Assembly: GCF_018070565.1 (NCBI RefSeq)
Contig: NZ_JAGPXL010000038.1
Location: forward strand, 1 to 64,000
DNA: 64,000 nt
Direction of reading: 5' to 3'
From: Streptomyces sp. B93
GTDB taxonomy: Bacteria > Actinomycetota > Actinomycetes > Streptomycetales > Streptomycetaceae
This document shows, piece after piece, positions 36,074 through 45,523 of this stretch (position 1 is its first letter; every line of letters starts with the position of its first letter). The notes below the pieces were generated by a model, which worked only from the letters and a program-made list of their open reading frames with translations, did not search any database and was not told where the DNA came from. The position numbers and the translations under genes are program-made.

Positions 36074-36124
36074 GGAGAGACCTTCCCTCTCGGAGAGCCG
36101 AAGCGAACAGCCGTAAGTAGAGCA

Positions 36125-36139
36125 CACAATTCAGTTGTG
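36125..36139. promoter_or_regulatory. OhrR operator
   Basis: CACAATTCAGTTGTG is a near palindrome (six of seven pairs) close to the OhrR box known from Bacillus, TACAATTnAATTGTA. It lies between divergent ohr and ohrR, 52 bp before ohr and 36 bp before ohrR. A second related half-site, TTGTGCGCAA, overlaps its right side at 36135-36144. Confidence 0.75.
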
Positions 36140-36174
36140 CGCAATTAGATGGGGCGGAGGGCTACCCTGGAGGC

Positions 36175-36669
36175 ATGACCACGCCCGCAGCGGACTCCCC
36201 CACCGAGTGGCTCCGCCTCGACCACCAGATCTGCTTCTCCCTGCACGCCGCCTCGCGCGCCTTCGGCGGCGTCTACCGCGTCATCCTCAAGGACCTCGGC
36301 CTCACCTACCCGCAGTACCTGGCGATGCTCGTGCTGTGGGAGCACCACGACCGCCCGGTGCCGGTGAAGGAGCTGGGCGAACACCTGCGCCTCGACTCCG
36401 GCACCCTCTCCCCGCTGCTCAAGCGCCTGGAGACGGCCGGACACGTGGTGCGCGAGCGCAGCGCCCGCGACGAGCGCTCGGTGGAGGTACGGCTCACCGA
36501 GGAGGGGGTCGCCCTGCGCGAACGGGCGCTTGAGGTGCCGCGCCGGATCGCCGCCGCGACCGGCTTCGACGTGGACGAGATCCGCGCCCTGCACGCCCGT
36601 CTCGACCAGCTCACCACCGCCCTCGACGCCGCCACGGAGGCGGAGGCCCGGCGGGTCGCGGCGAGGTAG
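36175..36669 (+). CDS. ohrR: MarR-family peroxide sensor OhrR
   Basis: A 164-residue MarR protein. The sensor Cys20 sits in [13 protein letters not shown], the OhrR hallmark whose oxidation by organic peroxides releases DNA. The winged helix reads [24 protein letters not shown] and [14 protein letters not shown]. It would repress divergent ohr and itself through the operator at 36125. The ATG is preceded by CTGGAGG. Confidence 0.93.
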   Translation: MTTPAADSPTEWLRLDHQICFSLHAASRAFGGVYRVILKDLGLTYPQYLAMLVLWEHHDRPVPVKELGEHLRLDSGTLSPLLKRLETAGHVVRERSARDERSVEVRLTEEGVALRERALEVPRRIAAATGFDVDEIRALHARLDQLTTALDAATEAEARRVAAR

Positions 36670-36763
36670 CCGGGGCACGGCGGTCGTGAGGAGGTCGGCC
36701 GGGCGCCTGCTTCACTGTGAGGCGCGGGAGCGACCAGCCGACCGATTGGGGAGACGGCCGACC

Positions 36764-37795
36764 ATGACCTGGCTGATCACCGGTGGCGCCGGATACATCG
36801 GCGCCCACGTCGTACGGGCGATGACGTCGGCGGGCGAGCGGGCCGTCGTCTACGACGACCTGTCCACGGGCCTCGCCGAGCGCGTCCCCGACGACGTGCC
36901 GCTCGTCGTCGGCTCCACCCTGGACGCCGGCCTCGTACGCCGCACCCTCGCCGCGCACCCCGTCACCGGCGTCGTCCACCTGGCGGCGAAGAAGCAGGTC
37001 GGCGAGTCGGTGGCTCAGCCCCTGCGCTACTACCGGGAGAACGTCGAGGGCCTGCGCGTCCTGCTGGAGGCCGTCACCGCGGCCCGGGTCCCCGCCTTCG
37101 TGTTCTCCTCCTCGGCGGCCGTGTACGGCATGCCCGACGTGGAGCTGGTCACCGAGGACACCCCGTGCGCGCCCATGAGCCCGTACGGCGAGACCAAGCT
37201 GGCCGGTGAGTGGCTGGTCCGCGCGACGGGCCGGGCGAGCGGGCTGGCCACCGCCTGCCTGCGCTACTTCAACGTGGCGGGCGCGGCGGCCCCCGAACTG
37301 GCCGACGTGGGCGTGTTCAACCTGGTGCCCATGGTCTTCGAGAGGCTCACCGCGGACGCCGCCCCGCGCATCTTCGGCGACGACCATCCCACACCCGACG
37401 GCACCTGCGTCCGGGACTACATCCACGTGGTGGACCTGGCCGAGGCCCATGTCGCCGCCGCCCGCGCCCTGACCGCCGCCCCCGGCCGCGACCTCACCCT
37501 GAACATCGGGCGGGGCGAGGGGGTCTCCGTCCGCGAGATGACCGACCGCATCGCCGCCGTCACCGGCCACCACCGGGCTCCCACGGTCACCGCCCGCCGC
37601 CCCGGCGACCCCGCCCGCGTCGTCGCCTCCGCCGACCGCGCCGCCGCCGAGCTGGGGTGGCAGGCCCGGCACGACGTGGACGACATGATCAGGTCGGCGT
37701 GGGAGGGGTGGCTGCGGACGCGTCCCGGCGCGCATCCGGGACCGGCGGCGCGCCCCGGCGCAGACCCGGGACCGGCGCGGCTCACAGCGCCTTGA
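36764..37795 (+). CDS. galE: UDP-glucose 4-epimerase-type NAD-dependent sugar epimerase (GalE)
   Basis: A 343-residue SDR-family epimerase. The NAD-binding motif is TGGAGYIG at the N-terminus, the catalytic triad is Ser in FSSSAAVYG and Tyr-x3-Lys in SPYGETK, and LRYFNVAGA and [12 protein letters not shown] are GalE signatures. The C-terminus ends in a roughly 20-residue Pro/Gly/Ala tail ([17 protein letters not shown]). GGGGAGA precedes the ATG. It may supply UDP-galactose or a related sugar for the neighbouring wall-polymer enzymes. The 3' end overlaps the convergent TetR gene by 14 bp. Confidence 0.9.
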   Translation: MTWLITGGAGYIGAHVVRAMTSAGERAVVYDDLSTGLAERVPDDVPLVVGSTLDAGLVRRTLAAHPVTGVVHLAAKKQVGESVAQPLRYYRENVEGLRVLLEAVTAARVPAFVFSSSAAVYGMPDVELVTEDTPCAPMSPYGETKLAGEWLVRATGRASGLATACLRYFNVAGAAAPELADVGVFNLVPMVFERLTADAAPRIFGDDHPTPDGTCVRDYIHVVDLAEAHVAAARALTAAPGRDLTLNIGRGEGVSVREMTDRIAAVTGHHRAPTVTARRPGDPARVVASADRAAAELGWQARHDVDDMIRSAWEGWLRTRPGAHPGPAARPGADPGPARLTAP

Positions 37796-38411
37796 TCGCC
37801 TCCGCGGTGGCACGGGCCAGCGAGGGCAGATAGCCCTTGGGGAGCTTCTGGGTGCGGATGACGACGGAACGCCAGTACAGCGGGCCGGAGATCAGGTCCA
37901 GCGCCAGCTCGTCGTCGAAGCCCTGACGCACCTCACCGCGCCGCTCGGCCGCCGCCACGATCCTGCTCGCCACGCCCTCCTGACCGTCCCGCAACGCCTT
38001 CTGCATGGCCTCGGCGATCTCGGGGTTGCGGGCGGCCTCCGCCTGGAGGTCCGGGATGATCTGCGAGGCCACCGGGTGCCGCAGCGCCCGGGACGTCACC
38101 TCGAACAGCAGCCGCAGATCACCCTCGAGAGTGCCGGTGTCGGGCACCGGCAGCCCCTGCACGGCCAGCGCCGAGACGACGTCCAGCACCAGGTGCAACT
38201 TGGACCGCCAGCGCCGGTACACCGCGGTCTTGCCCACGCCCGCGCGGCGCGCGATGCCCTCGATCGACATCCGCGCGTAGCCCACGGCCGCGAGTTCCTC
38301 GAAGACCGCCGCGCGGATCGCCTCCGTCACATCCTCGCGGAGTACGGCGGCGCCCGCGGGGGTGCGGCGGCGCGGTCGGGGCTGCTGGGGCCCGTCGGCG
38401 TTCGTCGTCAT
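37782..38411 (-). CDS. TetR-family transcriptional regulator
   Basis: A 209-residue regulator. The helix-turn-helix (about 30-75) has ELAAVGYARMSIEGIARRAGVGKTAVYRRW. The C-terminal ligand domain resembles the TetR_C group with RSVVIRTQKLPKGYL. I chose the ATG at 38411 over the ATG at 38423, since the first repeat of the operator array (from 38429) lies only a few bases upstream of the latter. It is divergent from the ABC exporter genes, with three repeated operator-like sites between, so it probably represses itself and the exporter. Confidence 0.9.
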   Translation of the reverse strand: MTTNADGPQQPRPRRRTPAGAAVLREDVTEAIRAAVFEELAAVGYARMSIEGIARRAGVGKTAVYRRWRSKLHLVLDVVSALAVQGLPVPDTGTLEGDLRLLFEVTSRALRHPVASQIIPDLQAEAARNPEIAEAMQKALRDGQEGVASRIVAAAERRGEVRQGFDDELALDLISGPLYWRSVVIRTQKLPKGYLPSLARATAEAIKAL

Positions 38412-38428
38412 GCGGGACAGCATAGGGC

Positions 38429-38560
38429 GTTGCGACGAAACGGTTACGTTCTGACGTCAACGCGGCCCGTCCCCGCGGGCGCGTGACGACGAAACGGTTG
38501 CGTCCTGACGTCCCTTCGGCCTACGCTCACGTTGCGACGATACGGTCCCGTCCCGACGTA
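38429..38560. promoter_or_regulatory. Three operator-like direct repeats between TetR gene and ABC exporter
   Basis: Thirty-base units at 38429-38458, 38483-38512 and 38531-38560 share the core CGACGAAACGGTT-x-CGT-x-CTGACGT; the third is the most diverged. Each core contains an imperfect palindrome, best in the second unit as GACGAAACGGTTGCGTC. Offsets are 54 and 48 bp, about five helical turns each. They fill the divergent promoter region. Confidence 0.85.
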
Positions 38561-38658
38561 AGGAAACATCCGGTGAAGTCCCGGCGAACACCCGGGACCC
38601 CACCCGCCGACCACCGTCGACACCCTCACCCCCCACCCCCCGACCGAAAGCAGCGGAT

Positions 38659-39585
38659 GTGAGCCAGGTCCTCGACGCACCGCCCAGAACACCCTCCGCG
38701 GGCACCGCCCCCGACGACCTCGCGGCGCTCGCCGCCCGCCACGGCCTCACCGTCAGCGGCGCCCGCCCCTCCCTGCCCCAGTACGTCCGCCAGCTCTGGG
38801 ACCGGCGTCACTTCATCCTCGCCTTCTCCCGGGCGAAGCTGACCGCCCAGTACAGCCAGGCCAAGCTCGGCCAGCTGTGGCAGGTGGCGACGCCGCTGCT
38901 GAACGCCGCGGTCTACTTCTTCATCTTCGGTCTGCTGCTCGGGGCGCGCCGGGGCATCCCGCACGAGATCTATGTGCCGTTCCTGGTGACCGGGGTGTTC
39001 GTGTTCACGTTCACCCAGAGTTCGGTGCTGGCCGGGGTGCGCGCGATCTCCGGCAACCTGGGCCTGGTGCGGGCGCTGCACTTCCCGCGGGCCTCGCTGC
39101 CCGTCTCCTTCGCGCTCCAGCAGCTCCAGCAGCTGCTGTACTCGCTGATCGTGCTGGTCGCGGTGATGATCGGCTTCGGCAGCTACCCCAGCCCCGCCTG
39201 GCTGCTGGTGATCCCGGCGCTGGTGCTCCAGTTCGTGTTCAACACCGGCCTGGCGCTGGCCTTCGCCCGGATGGGCAGCAAGACGCCCGACCTGGCCCAG
39301 CTGATGCCGTTCGTGCTGCGCACCTGGATGTACGCCTCGGGTGTGATGTTCAGCATCCCGGCGATGCTCGCCGACAAGGACGCCCCCGGCTGGCTCGCCG
39401 ACGTGCTCCAGTGGAACCCGGCGGCGATCTACATGGACCTGGTCCGCTTCGCGCTGATCGACGGCTACGGCTCGTCGTACCTGCCGCCGCACGTGTGGGC
39501 CTTCGCGCTGGGCTGGGCCGTCCTCGTCGGCGCGTTCGGCTTCATCTACTTCTGGAAGGCTGAGGAGACGTACGGCCGTGGCTGA
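38659..39585 (+). CDS. ABC-2 type polysaccharide/teichoic-acid exporter permease (TagG-like)
   Basis: A 308-residue permease with six hydrophobic segments after a roughly 60-residue cytoplasmic N-terminus. The coupling region RQLWDRRHFILAFSRAKLTAQYSQ is of the TagG/Wzm type. Translation starts at the GTG at 38659, and the gene overlaps the ATPase gene by eight bases. Paired with the TagH-like ATPase it would flip undecaprenyl-linked polymer across the membrane, plausibly the product of the TagF-like enzyme at 33451-35670. Confidence 0.88.
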   Translation: MSQVLDAPPRTPSAGTAPDDLAALAARHGLTVSGARPSLPQYVRQLWDRRHFILAFSRAKLTAQYSQAKLGQLWQVATPLLNAAVYFFIFGLLLGARRGIPHEIYVPFLVTGVFVFTFTQSSVLAGVRAISGNLGLVRALHFPRASLPVSFALQQLQQLLYSLIVLVAVMIGFGSYPSPAWLLVIPALVLQFVFNTGLALAFARMGSKTPDLAQLMPFVLRTWMYASGVMFSIPAMLADKDAPGWLADVLQWNPAAIYMDLVRFALIDGYGSSYLPPHVWAFALGWAVLVGAFGFIYFWKAEETYGRG

Positions 39586-40510
39586 GAACCCGCAGAGCGC
39601 CCCGCACCACACCGGCGTCGGCTCCGGCGCCGACGACAGGACCCCCACCGTCATCGTCGACGACGTCGACATCGTCTACCGCGTCAACGGCACCGGCGGC
39701 GGCCGCGGCACCGCGACCGCCGCGCTCAACCGGATGCTGCGCCGCAAGCAGACCGAGAAGGCGTCGGGCGTACGCAAGGTGCACGCCGTCAAGAAGGTGT
39801 CGTTCGTCGCGTACAAGGGCGAGGCGATCGGCCTGATCGGCACCAACGGCTCCGGCAAGTCCACCCTGCTCAAGGCGATCGCGGGCCTGCTCCCGGTGGA
39901 GAACGGCCGGATCTACACCGGCGGCCAGCCCTCCCTCCTCGGCGTCAACGCGGCCCTGATGAACGACCTCACCGGCGAGCGCAACATCCACCTCGGCGGC
40001 CTCGCGATGGGCATGTCCCGCGAGCAGGTCAAGGAGCGCTACCAGCAGATCGTCGACTTCTCCGGCATCAACGAGAAGGGCGACTTCATCACCCTCCCCA
40101 TGCGCACCTACTCCTCCGGCATGGCCGCCCGGCTGCGGTTCTCCATCGCCGCCGCCAAGGACCACGACGTCCTCCTCATCGACGAGGCACTGGCCACCGG
40201 CGACGGCCGCTTCCGCAAGCGCTCCGAGGCCCGCATCCGCGAGCTGCGCAAGGAAGCGGGCACGGTCTTCCTGGTCAGCCACACCAACAAGTCCATTCGC
40301 GACACCTGCGACCGGGTGCTGTGGCTGGAGCGCGGCGAACTGCGCATGGACGGCCCCACCGACGAGGTCCTCAAGGAGTACGAGGCCTTCACCGGCGACA
40401 AGCCGCGCAAGCCGGTGAAGCCGAAGCCCAAGGAGACGAAGTCGCGGGAGCTGAAGCCGCAGGAGACGGGGCCACAACAGACGAGGCCGCAGGAGACGGC
40501 GGCCCGCTGA
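39578..40510 (+). CDS. ABC exporter ATPase (TagH-like)
   Basis: A 310-residue ATPase with Walker A GTNGSGKST, the family variant signature YSSGMAARLRFSIA, Walker B LLIDEALATGD and switch His VSHTN. A roughly 30-residue interruption, GGGRGTATAALNRMLRRKQTEKASGV, precedes the P-loop, as in TagH/Wzt proteins. The C-terminal roughly 45 residues are a Lys/Pro/Gln-rich tail. The GTG start lies inside the permease gene. A terminator follows at 40530. Confidence 0.9.
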   Translation: MAENPQSAPHHTGVGSGADDRTPTVIVDDVDIVYRVNGTGGGRGTATAALNRMLRRKQTEKASGVRKVHAVKKVSFVAYKGEAIGLIGTNGSGKSTLLKAIAGLLPVENGRIYTGGQPSLLGVNAALMNDLTGERNIHLGGLAMGMSREQVKERYQQIVDFSGINEKGDFITLPMRTYSSGMAARLRFSIAAAKDHDVLLIDEALATGDGRFRKRSEARIRELRKEAGTVFLVSHTNKSIRDTCDRVLWLERGELRMDGPTDEVLKEYEAFTGDKPRKPVKPKPKETKSRELKPQETGPQQTRPQETAAR

Positions 40511-40529
40511 CGACGGCCCCCGGCAACAC

Positions 40530-40565
40530 CAGGGCGCCCGAGCCGACCACGGCCCGGGCGCCCTG
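40530..40565. terminator. Bidirectional terminator, exporter / glutamate dehydrogenase
   Basis: CAGGGCGCCCG (40530-40540) pairs perfectly with CGGGCGCCCTG (40555-40565) around a 14-base loop, between convergent genes. Confidence 0.85.
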
Positions 40566-40585
40566 TCCGTCGTGGAAAACCGGGA

Positions 40586-43500
40586 CTACGTGTGCGTCCG
40601 CAGCAGCGTCCGCATCGTGCGCATCGCCACCGACAGGTTCGCCAGGTCGAACGCGTCCGAGCCCTGGATCTCCTCCAGCGTGGTCCGCGCCCGGCCGAGG
40701 ATCGCCGCGTTCTTCTGCTCCCACACCTTGAACCGCTGCTCCGGCGTCGAGGTGCCGTTGCCCGCGGCCAGCACGTCCGCCGTGAGCGCCGCGTGGGCGG
40801 CGTACAGGTCCTCACGGATGGCGGCACGGGCCATGGACTGCCAGCGGTCGGCGCGGGGCAGCTCGATGATGCGGTCCATGAGCTGGGTGATGCCGAGCCG
40901 GTCGCCCAGGTCGTAGTAGACCACCGCGACGTCCATCGGGTCCTTGCCCATGCGGTCGGCCACCGAGACGATGTCGAGCGCCGGGAAGGCGGAGGAGAAC
41001 CCGGCGACCCGGGTGGCCAGCTCGTCGGGGACACCTGCGCCGGTCAGCTCGTCGTAGATCTTCTGCCACCACTCGGCGTCCGCGCCGCGCAGCAGCTTCG
41101 GCAGCTCGGCCCAGACCTGGGCGACCCGCTCGGCGAAGAAGTCCACGGTCTCGGCCAGCTGAAGCGGCTGCGGCCGGTTGTTGAGCAGCCAGCGCGTGCC
41201 GCGCTCCACCAGACGGCGGGAGTGCAGCCGAATCCGGGTCTGCACGGCGGCGTCGACCTGGTTGTCGAGCGCCTCCACCCCGTCCCACACCACGGCCGAG
41301 CGGAAGATCACGCGGGCCGCGGTCTGCGCCCGGACGATCTCCTCCAGCGACGCCCCGGTCTCCTCGCGCAGCCGGTGCAGATACGTCGTACCGCCGGTGT
41401 TGACGGTGTCGTTCACCAGCACCGTCGTGGTGATCTCGCGGCGCAGCGGGTGGCTGTCGATGTGCTCGGGGAACTGCTCGCGCAACTCGCTCGGGAAGTA
41501 CGCGTGCAGCAGACCGCGCAGATACGGGTCGTCCGGCAGCGAGGTGTGCAGCAGTTCCTCGGCGACCGTGATCTTCGTGTACGCCAGCAGGACCGCCGTC
41601 TCCGGCCCGGTCAGGCCCTGCCCGGAGCTGAGGAGTTCGCGGATCTGCCGGTCCGTCGGCAGGAACTCCAGCGCCCGGTCGAGATGCCCCTCGCGCACCA
41701 GGTGGCGCAGGAAGCGCTGCTGGGCATGGAGCATGTCCTTGGACTGGGCGAGGGCGTTGGCGATGGCGGTGTTCTGCGCGTAGTTGTTGCGCAGGACGAG
41801 ACGGCCGACCTCGTCGGTCATCTCGGCGAGCAGCTTGTTGCGCTGCTTGACGGTCATGTCGCCGTCCGCGACCAGGCCGTTGAGCAGGATCTTGATGTTC
41901 ACCTCGTGGTCGGAGGTGTCCACGCCCGCGCTGTTGTCGATGGCGTCGGTGTTGACCTTGCCGCCCGCCTGCGCGAACTCGATCCGGCCGAGCTGGGTCA
42001 GCCCCAGGTTGCCGCCCTCACCGACGACCTTGACGCGCAGGTCGCGGCCGTCGACGCGGATGGCGTCGTTGGCCTTGTCGCCGACGTCGGCGTTGGATTC
42101 GCTGGCCGCCTTGACGTACGTACCGATGCCGCCGTTCCACAGCAGGTCCACCGGCGCCTTGAGGATCGCACGCATCAGGTCGGCCGGTGTCAGCTTGGTG
42201 ACGCCGTGCTCGATGCCGAGGGCCTCACGGATGTGCGCGTTGACCGGGATCGACTTGGCGGAGCGGGGGAAGACGCCGCCGCCCGTGGAGATCAGGTCGG
42301 TGTCGTAGTCGGCCCAGGAGCTGCGCGGCAGTTCGAACAGGCGGCGCCGCTCGGCGTACGAGACCGCCGCGTCCGGGTCGGGGTCGATGAAGATGTGCCG
42401 GTGGTCGAAGGCGGCGACCAGCCGGATGTGCTCGCTGAGCAGCATGCCGTTGCCGAACACGTCACCGGACATGTCACCGATGCCGACGACCGTGAAGTCC
42501 TCGTTCTGGGTGTCCAGGTCCAGCTCGCGGAAGTGCCGCTTGACGGACTCCCAGGCGCCGCGGGCGGTGATGCCCATGCCCTTGTGGTCGTAGCCCGCGG
42601 AGCCGCCGGAGGCGAAGGCGTCCCCGAGCCAGAAGTTGTACGCCTGCGCGACCTCGTTGGCGAGGTCCGAGAACGTCGCCGTGCCCTTGTCGGCGGCGAC
42701 GACGAGGTAGGTGTCGTCCTCGTCGTGCCGGACGACGTCCGCGGGCGGCACGACCTGGCCCGCGACCATGTTGTCGGTGATGTCGAGCAGCGCCGAGATG
42801 AACGTCTTGTACGCCGCCACGCCCTCCGCCAGCCAGGCGTCCCGGTCGACGGCCGGGTCCGGCAGGTGCTTGGCGACGAAGCCGCCCTTGGCGCCGACCG
42901 GCACGATGACGGTGTTCTTCACCATCTGCGCCTTGACCAGGCCGAGGATCTCGGTGCGGAAGTCCTCCCGGCGGTCCGACCAGCGCAGACCACCGCGCGC
43001 GACCTTCCCGAACCTGAGGTGCACGCCCTCCACGCGCGGCGAGTACACCCAGATCTCGAACGCCGGGCGCGGCGCGGGCAGGTCCGGGATGGCCTGCGGG
43101 TCGAACTTCATGGAGACGTAGTCGTGCGGCCTGCCGCCGCTGGCCTCCTGGAAGAAGTTGGTGCGCAGGGTCGCCTTGATGACGGTGAGGAACGAGCGCA
43201 GGATGCGGTCCTCGTCCAGCGAGGCGACCTGGTCCAGCGCGGCGTCGAGTTCCTCCAGCAGCGCGTCGACGATCTCGTGCCCGGCGCGCTGCCGGTCCGG
43301 CGACATCCGCGCCTCGAACAGGGAGACGAGCAGCCGGGTGGTGTGGACGTTGTTGCGGAGGGTGTCCTCCATGTAGTCCTGGCTGAACGTGGAGCCCGCC
43401 TGCCGCAGGTACTTCGCGTACGCCCGCAGCACCATCGCCTGCCGCCAGTTCAGCCCGGCGCTCAGCACGAGGGAGTTGAAGCCGTCGTTCTCCGCCTTGC

Positions 43501-45523
43501 CGGTCCAGGTCGCGGCGAAGGCGTCCTGGAACCGCTCACGCGCGTCGTCGGCGAGGTAGTCGGTGACGGCGCCGCTCTTCGTCTTCGGCAGCCGCAGCCC
43601 GAAGTCGTAGATCCAGGCGTTGCTGCGGTCGGCGCAGCGCAGCTCGTACGGCCGCTCGTCGACGACCTCGACGCCGAGCCGGTTGAGGACCGGCAGCACC
43701 GCGGAGAGCGAGATCGCCTCACCCTTGCGGTAGATCTTGAAGCGGCGCTCCTCGGGTGCGGCGCCCACCGGCTCGTACAGGCTGAGCGAGAAGTCCTTGC
43801 CGTCGCCGAGCTGTTCGATCTGGCCGAGGTCGGCGACCGCGGATCGCGGGCTGTGGTCGGCCTTGTAGCCCTCGGTGAAGGCGTTGTTGTAACGGCGCAG
43901 CAGCTCCGCCGCGCGCTCCTCGCCGAACTCGGCGTTCAGCGCCTCCCCGAACCCGTCCGACCAGGAACGGGCGGCCTCGACGAGACGTGCCTCGATGCGT
44001 TCCTTGTCGGAGTCGGACAGCTCCGGCAGGACGGTGCCCTGCGGCACGCGGACCACGAAGTGCAGCCGGGACAGGATCGACTCGGTGTTCCAGGCGGTGA
44101 AGTCGACGCTGATGCCGCCGAGTTCTTCCTTCAGGATGTCGATGATCCGCAGCCGGACACCGGTGGTGTAGCGGTCGCGCGGGAGGTAGACGAGGGCGGA
44201 GTAGTAGCGCCCGTACTCGTCCTGGCGCAGGTACAGCCGCAGCCGCCGCCGCTCCTGGAGGTAGAGCACGGAGGTGACGATGGCCTGGAGTTCGTCGACG
44301 GGCGTCTGGAACAGCTCGTCACGCGGGTAGGTCTCCAGGATCTGGAGCAGGTCGCGCCCGTCGTGGCTGTGCGGCGAGAACCCGGCGCGCTCCAGGACCT
44401 CCTCGACCTTCCGCCGGATGACGGGCACCCGGCGCACCGACTCGGTGTACGCGGCCGACGAGAACAGGCCCAGGAAGCGCCGCTCCCCGACCACGTTCCC
44501 GTCCTGGTCGAACTTCTTCACGCCGACGTAGTCGAGGTACGACGGCCGGTGCACGGTCGCCCGGCTGTTGGCCTTGGTCAGCACCAGCAGCTTGTGCTCG
44601 CGCGCCTTGGCGCGGGCGTCGGCGGGCAGCCGTTCGAAGGAGTGGCTGACGGGGTGGCTGTCGTCCCCGGCGTGGTGCGGGTCGGAGCGCAGGATGCCGA
44701 GCCCGGTGCCCGGCACAGCCGCCAGGGAGTCGTCGTCGCGGAGCTGGTACTCGCGGTAGCCGAGGAAGGTGAAGTGGTCGTCGGCGAGCCAGCGCAGCAG
44801 CTCGCGGGCCTCCTCCACCTCGGGGCGGCGCAGATCCGCGGGCGCGGGCTCGTCGGGCAGCCCGTCCGCCAGCCGTACGGCGGCGTCGCGCATCTTGCCC
44901 CAGTCCTCGACGGCCTCCCGTACGTCCGACAGGACCCGCAGCAGATCGGCGGTGATCTGCTTCAGGTCGGCCCGGTCGGTCTCCCGGTCGATCTCGACAT
45001 GGATCCAGGACTCGATGTGCCCGTCGTGCGGCAGCTCGGTCTCGTGCGGGGCGGTGGTGAGAAGTTCGATCAGCCGCCCGGTCACATCCCGCCGGACGAC
45101 GACCTGCGGGTGGATGACGACATGGATGCCGCGTCCCTGCCGGGTCAGCTCATTGGTGACGGAGTCGACGAGAAAGGGCATGTCGTCCGTGACCACCTCG
45201 ACGACGGAGTGGCTGCACGTCCAGCCGTTCTCCTCCACGGTCGGGGTGTGCACGCGCACGTTGGCCGTGCCCTGGGGGCGGTTCTCGGCCAGTCGGTAGT
45301 GGGAGTAGGCGGCACCGAAGACATCGACCGGGTCACGGTCGGTGAGGTCCTCGGGTGCGGTGTGCAGGTAGTAGCGCTGGAGGAACGCGAGTACGGCATC
45401 CGGGTCCGGATCGCCGTTCTGCGTCGTCCCAGTCGGTAGATACCCCCCGACCGGGCTGTTCTCAGCTACCCGGGCGGCCCGATCGAGCAGCTCGGCCTTG
45501 GCTTCGTCCAGCTTGGTCTGCAT
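40586..45523 (-). CDS. NAD-specific glutamate dehydrogenase, large (180-kDa class)
   Basis: A 1645-residue enzyme converting glutamate to 2-oxoglutarate and ammonia with NAD+. The length matches the large GDH class first described in Streptomyces clavuligerus. N-terminal ACT-like regulatory modules occupy roughly the first 700 residues, with the catalytic domain around 780-1250. Motifs include KVARGGLRWSDRREDFRTE, VPVGAKGGFVAKHLP with the catalytic-type Lys, and the Rossmann region VVGIGDMSGDVFGNGML. It has no operon partner; a terminator closes its 3' side and 660 bp of non-coding DNA lies upstream. Confidence 0.96.
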   Translation of the reverse strand: MQTKLDEAKAELLDRAARVAENSPVGGYLPTGTTQNGDPDPDAVLAFLQRYYLHTAPEDLTDRDPVDVFGAAYSHYRLAENRPQGTANVRVHTPTVEENGWTCSHSVVEVVTDDMPFLVDSVTNELTRQGRGIHVVIHPQVVVRRDVTGRLIELLTTAPHETELPHDGHIESWIHVEIDRETDRADLKQITADLLRVLSDVREAVEDWGKMRDAAVRLADGLPDEPAPADLRRPEVEEARELLRWLADDHFTFLGYREYQLRDDDSLAAVPGTGLGILRSDPHHAGDDSHPVSHSFERLPADARAKAREHKLLVLTKANSRATVHRPSYLDYVGVKKFDQDGNVVGERRFLGLFSSAAYTESVRRVPVIRRKVEEVLERAGFSPHSHDGRDLLQILETYPRDELFQTPVDELQAIVTSVLYLQERRRLRLYLRQDEYGRYYSALVYLPRDRYTTGVRLRIIDILKEELGGISVDFTAWNTESILSRLHFVVRVPQGTVLPELSDSDKERIEARLVEAARSWSDGFGEALNAEFGEERAAELLRRYNNAFTEGYKADHSPRSAVADLGQIEQLGDGKDFSLSLYEPVGAAPEERRFKIYRKGEAISLSAVLPVLNRLGVEVVDERPYELRCADRSNAWIYDFGLRLPKTKSGAVTDYLADDARERFQDAFAATWTGKAENDGFNSLVLSAGLNWRQAMVLRAYAKYLRQAGSTFSQDYMEDTLRNNVHTTRLLVSLFEARMSPDRQRAGHEIVDALLEELDAALDQVASLDEDRILRSFLTVIKATLRTNFFQEASGGRPHDYVSMKFDPQAIPDLPAPRPAFEIWVYSPRVEGVHLRFGKVARGGLRWSDRREDFRTEILGLVKAQMVKNTVIVPVGAKGGFVAKHLPDPAVDRDAWLAEGVAAYKTFISALLDITDNMVAGQVVPPADVVRHDEDDTYLVVAADKGTATFSDLANEVAQAYNFWLGDAFASGGSAGYDHKGMGITARGAWESVKRHFRELDLDTQNEDFTVVGIGDMSGDVFGNGMLLSEHIRLVAAFDHRHIFIDPDPDAAVSYAERRRLFELPRSSWADYDTDLISTGGGVFPRSAKSIPVNAHIREALGIEHGVTKLTPADLMRAILKAPVDLLWNGGIGTYVKAASESNADVGDKANDAIRVDGRDLRVKVVGEGGNLGLTQLGRIEFAQAGGKVNTDAIDNSAGVDTSDHEVNIKILLNGLVADGDMTVKQRNKLLAEMTDEVGRLVLRNNYAQNTAIANALAQSKDMLHAQQRFLRHLVREGHLDRALEFLPTDRQIRELLSSGQGLTGPETAVLLAYTKITVAEELLHTSLPDDPYLRGLLHAYFPSELREQFPEHIDSHPLRREITTTVLVNDTVNTGGTTYLHRLREETGASLEEIVRAQTAARVIFRSAVVWDGVEALDNQVDAAVQTRIRLHSRRLVERGTRWLLNNRPQPLQLAETVDFFAERVAQVWAELPKLLRGADAEWWQKIYDELTGAGVPDELATRVAGFSSAFPALDIVSVADRMGKDPMDVAVVYYDLGDRLGITQLMDRIIELPRADRWQSMARAAIREDLYAAHAALTADVLAAGNGTSTPEQRFKVWEQKNAAILGRARTTLEEIQGSDAFDLANLSVAMRTMRTLLRTHT

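Noticed and set aside
40592-45439. Very long open frame (about 1615 codons) on the plus strand opposite NAD-glutamate dehydrogenase
   Set aside because: It is a mirror of the real gene caused by GC bias. The translation is low-complexity Val/Arg/Gly/Glu with no family motif, while the minus strand gives a full-length known enzyme.
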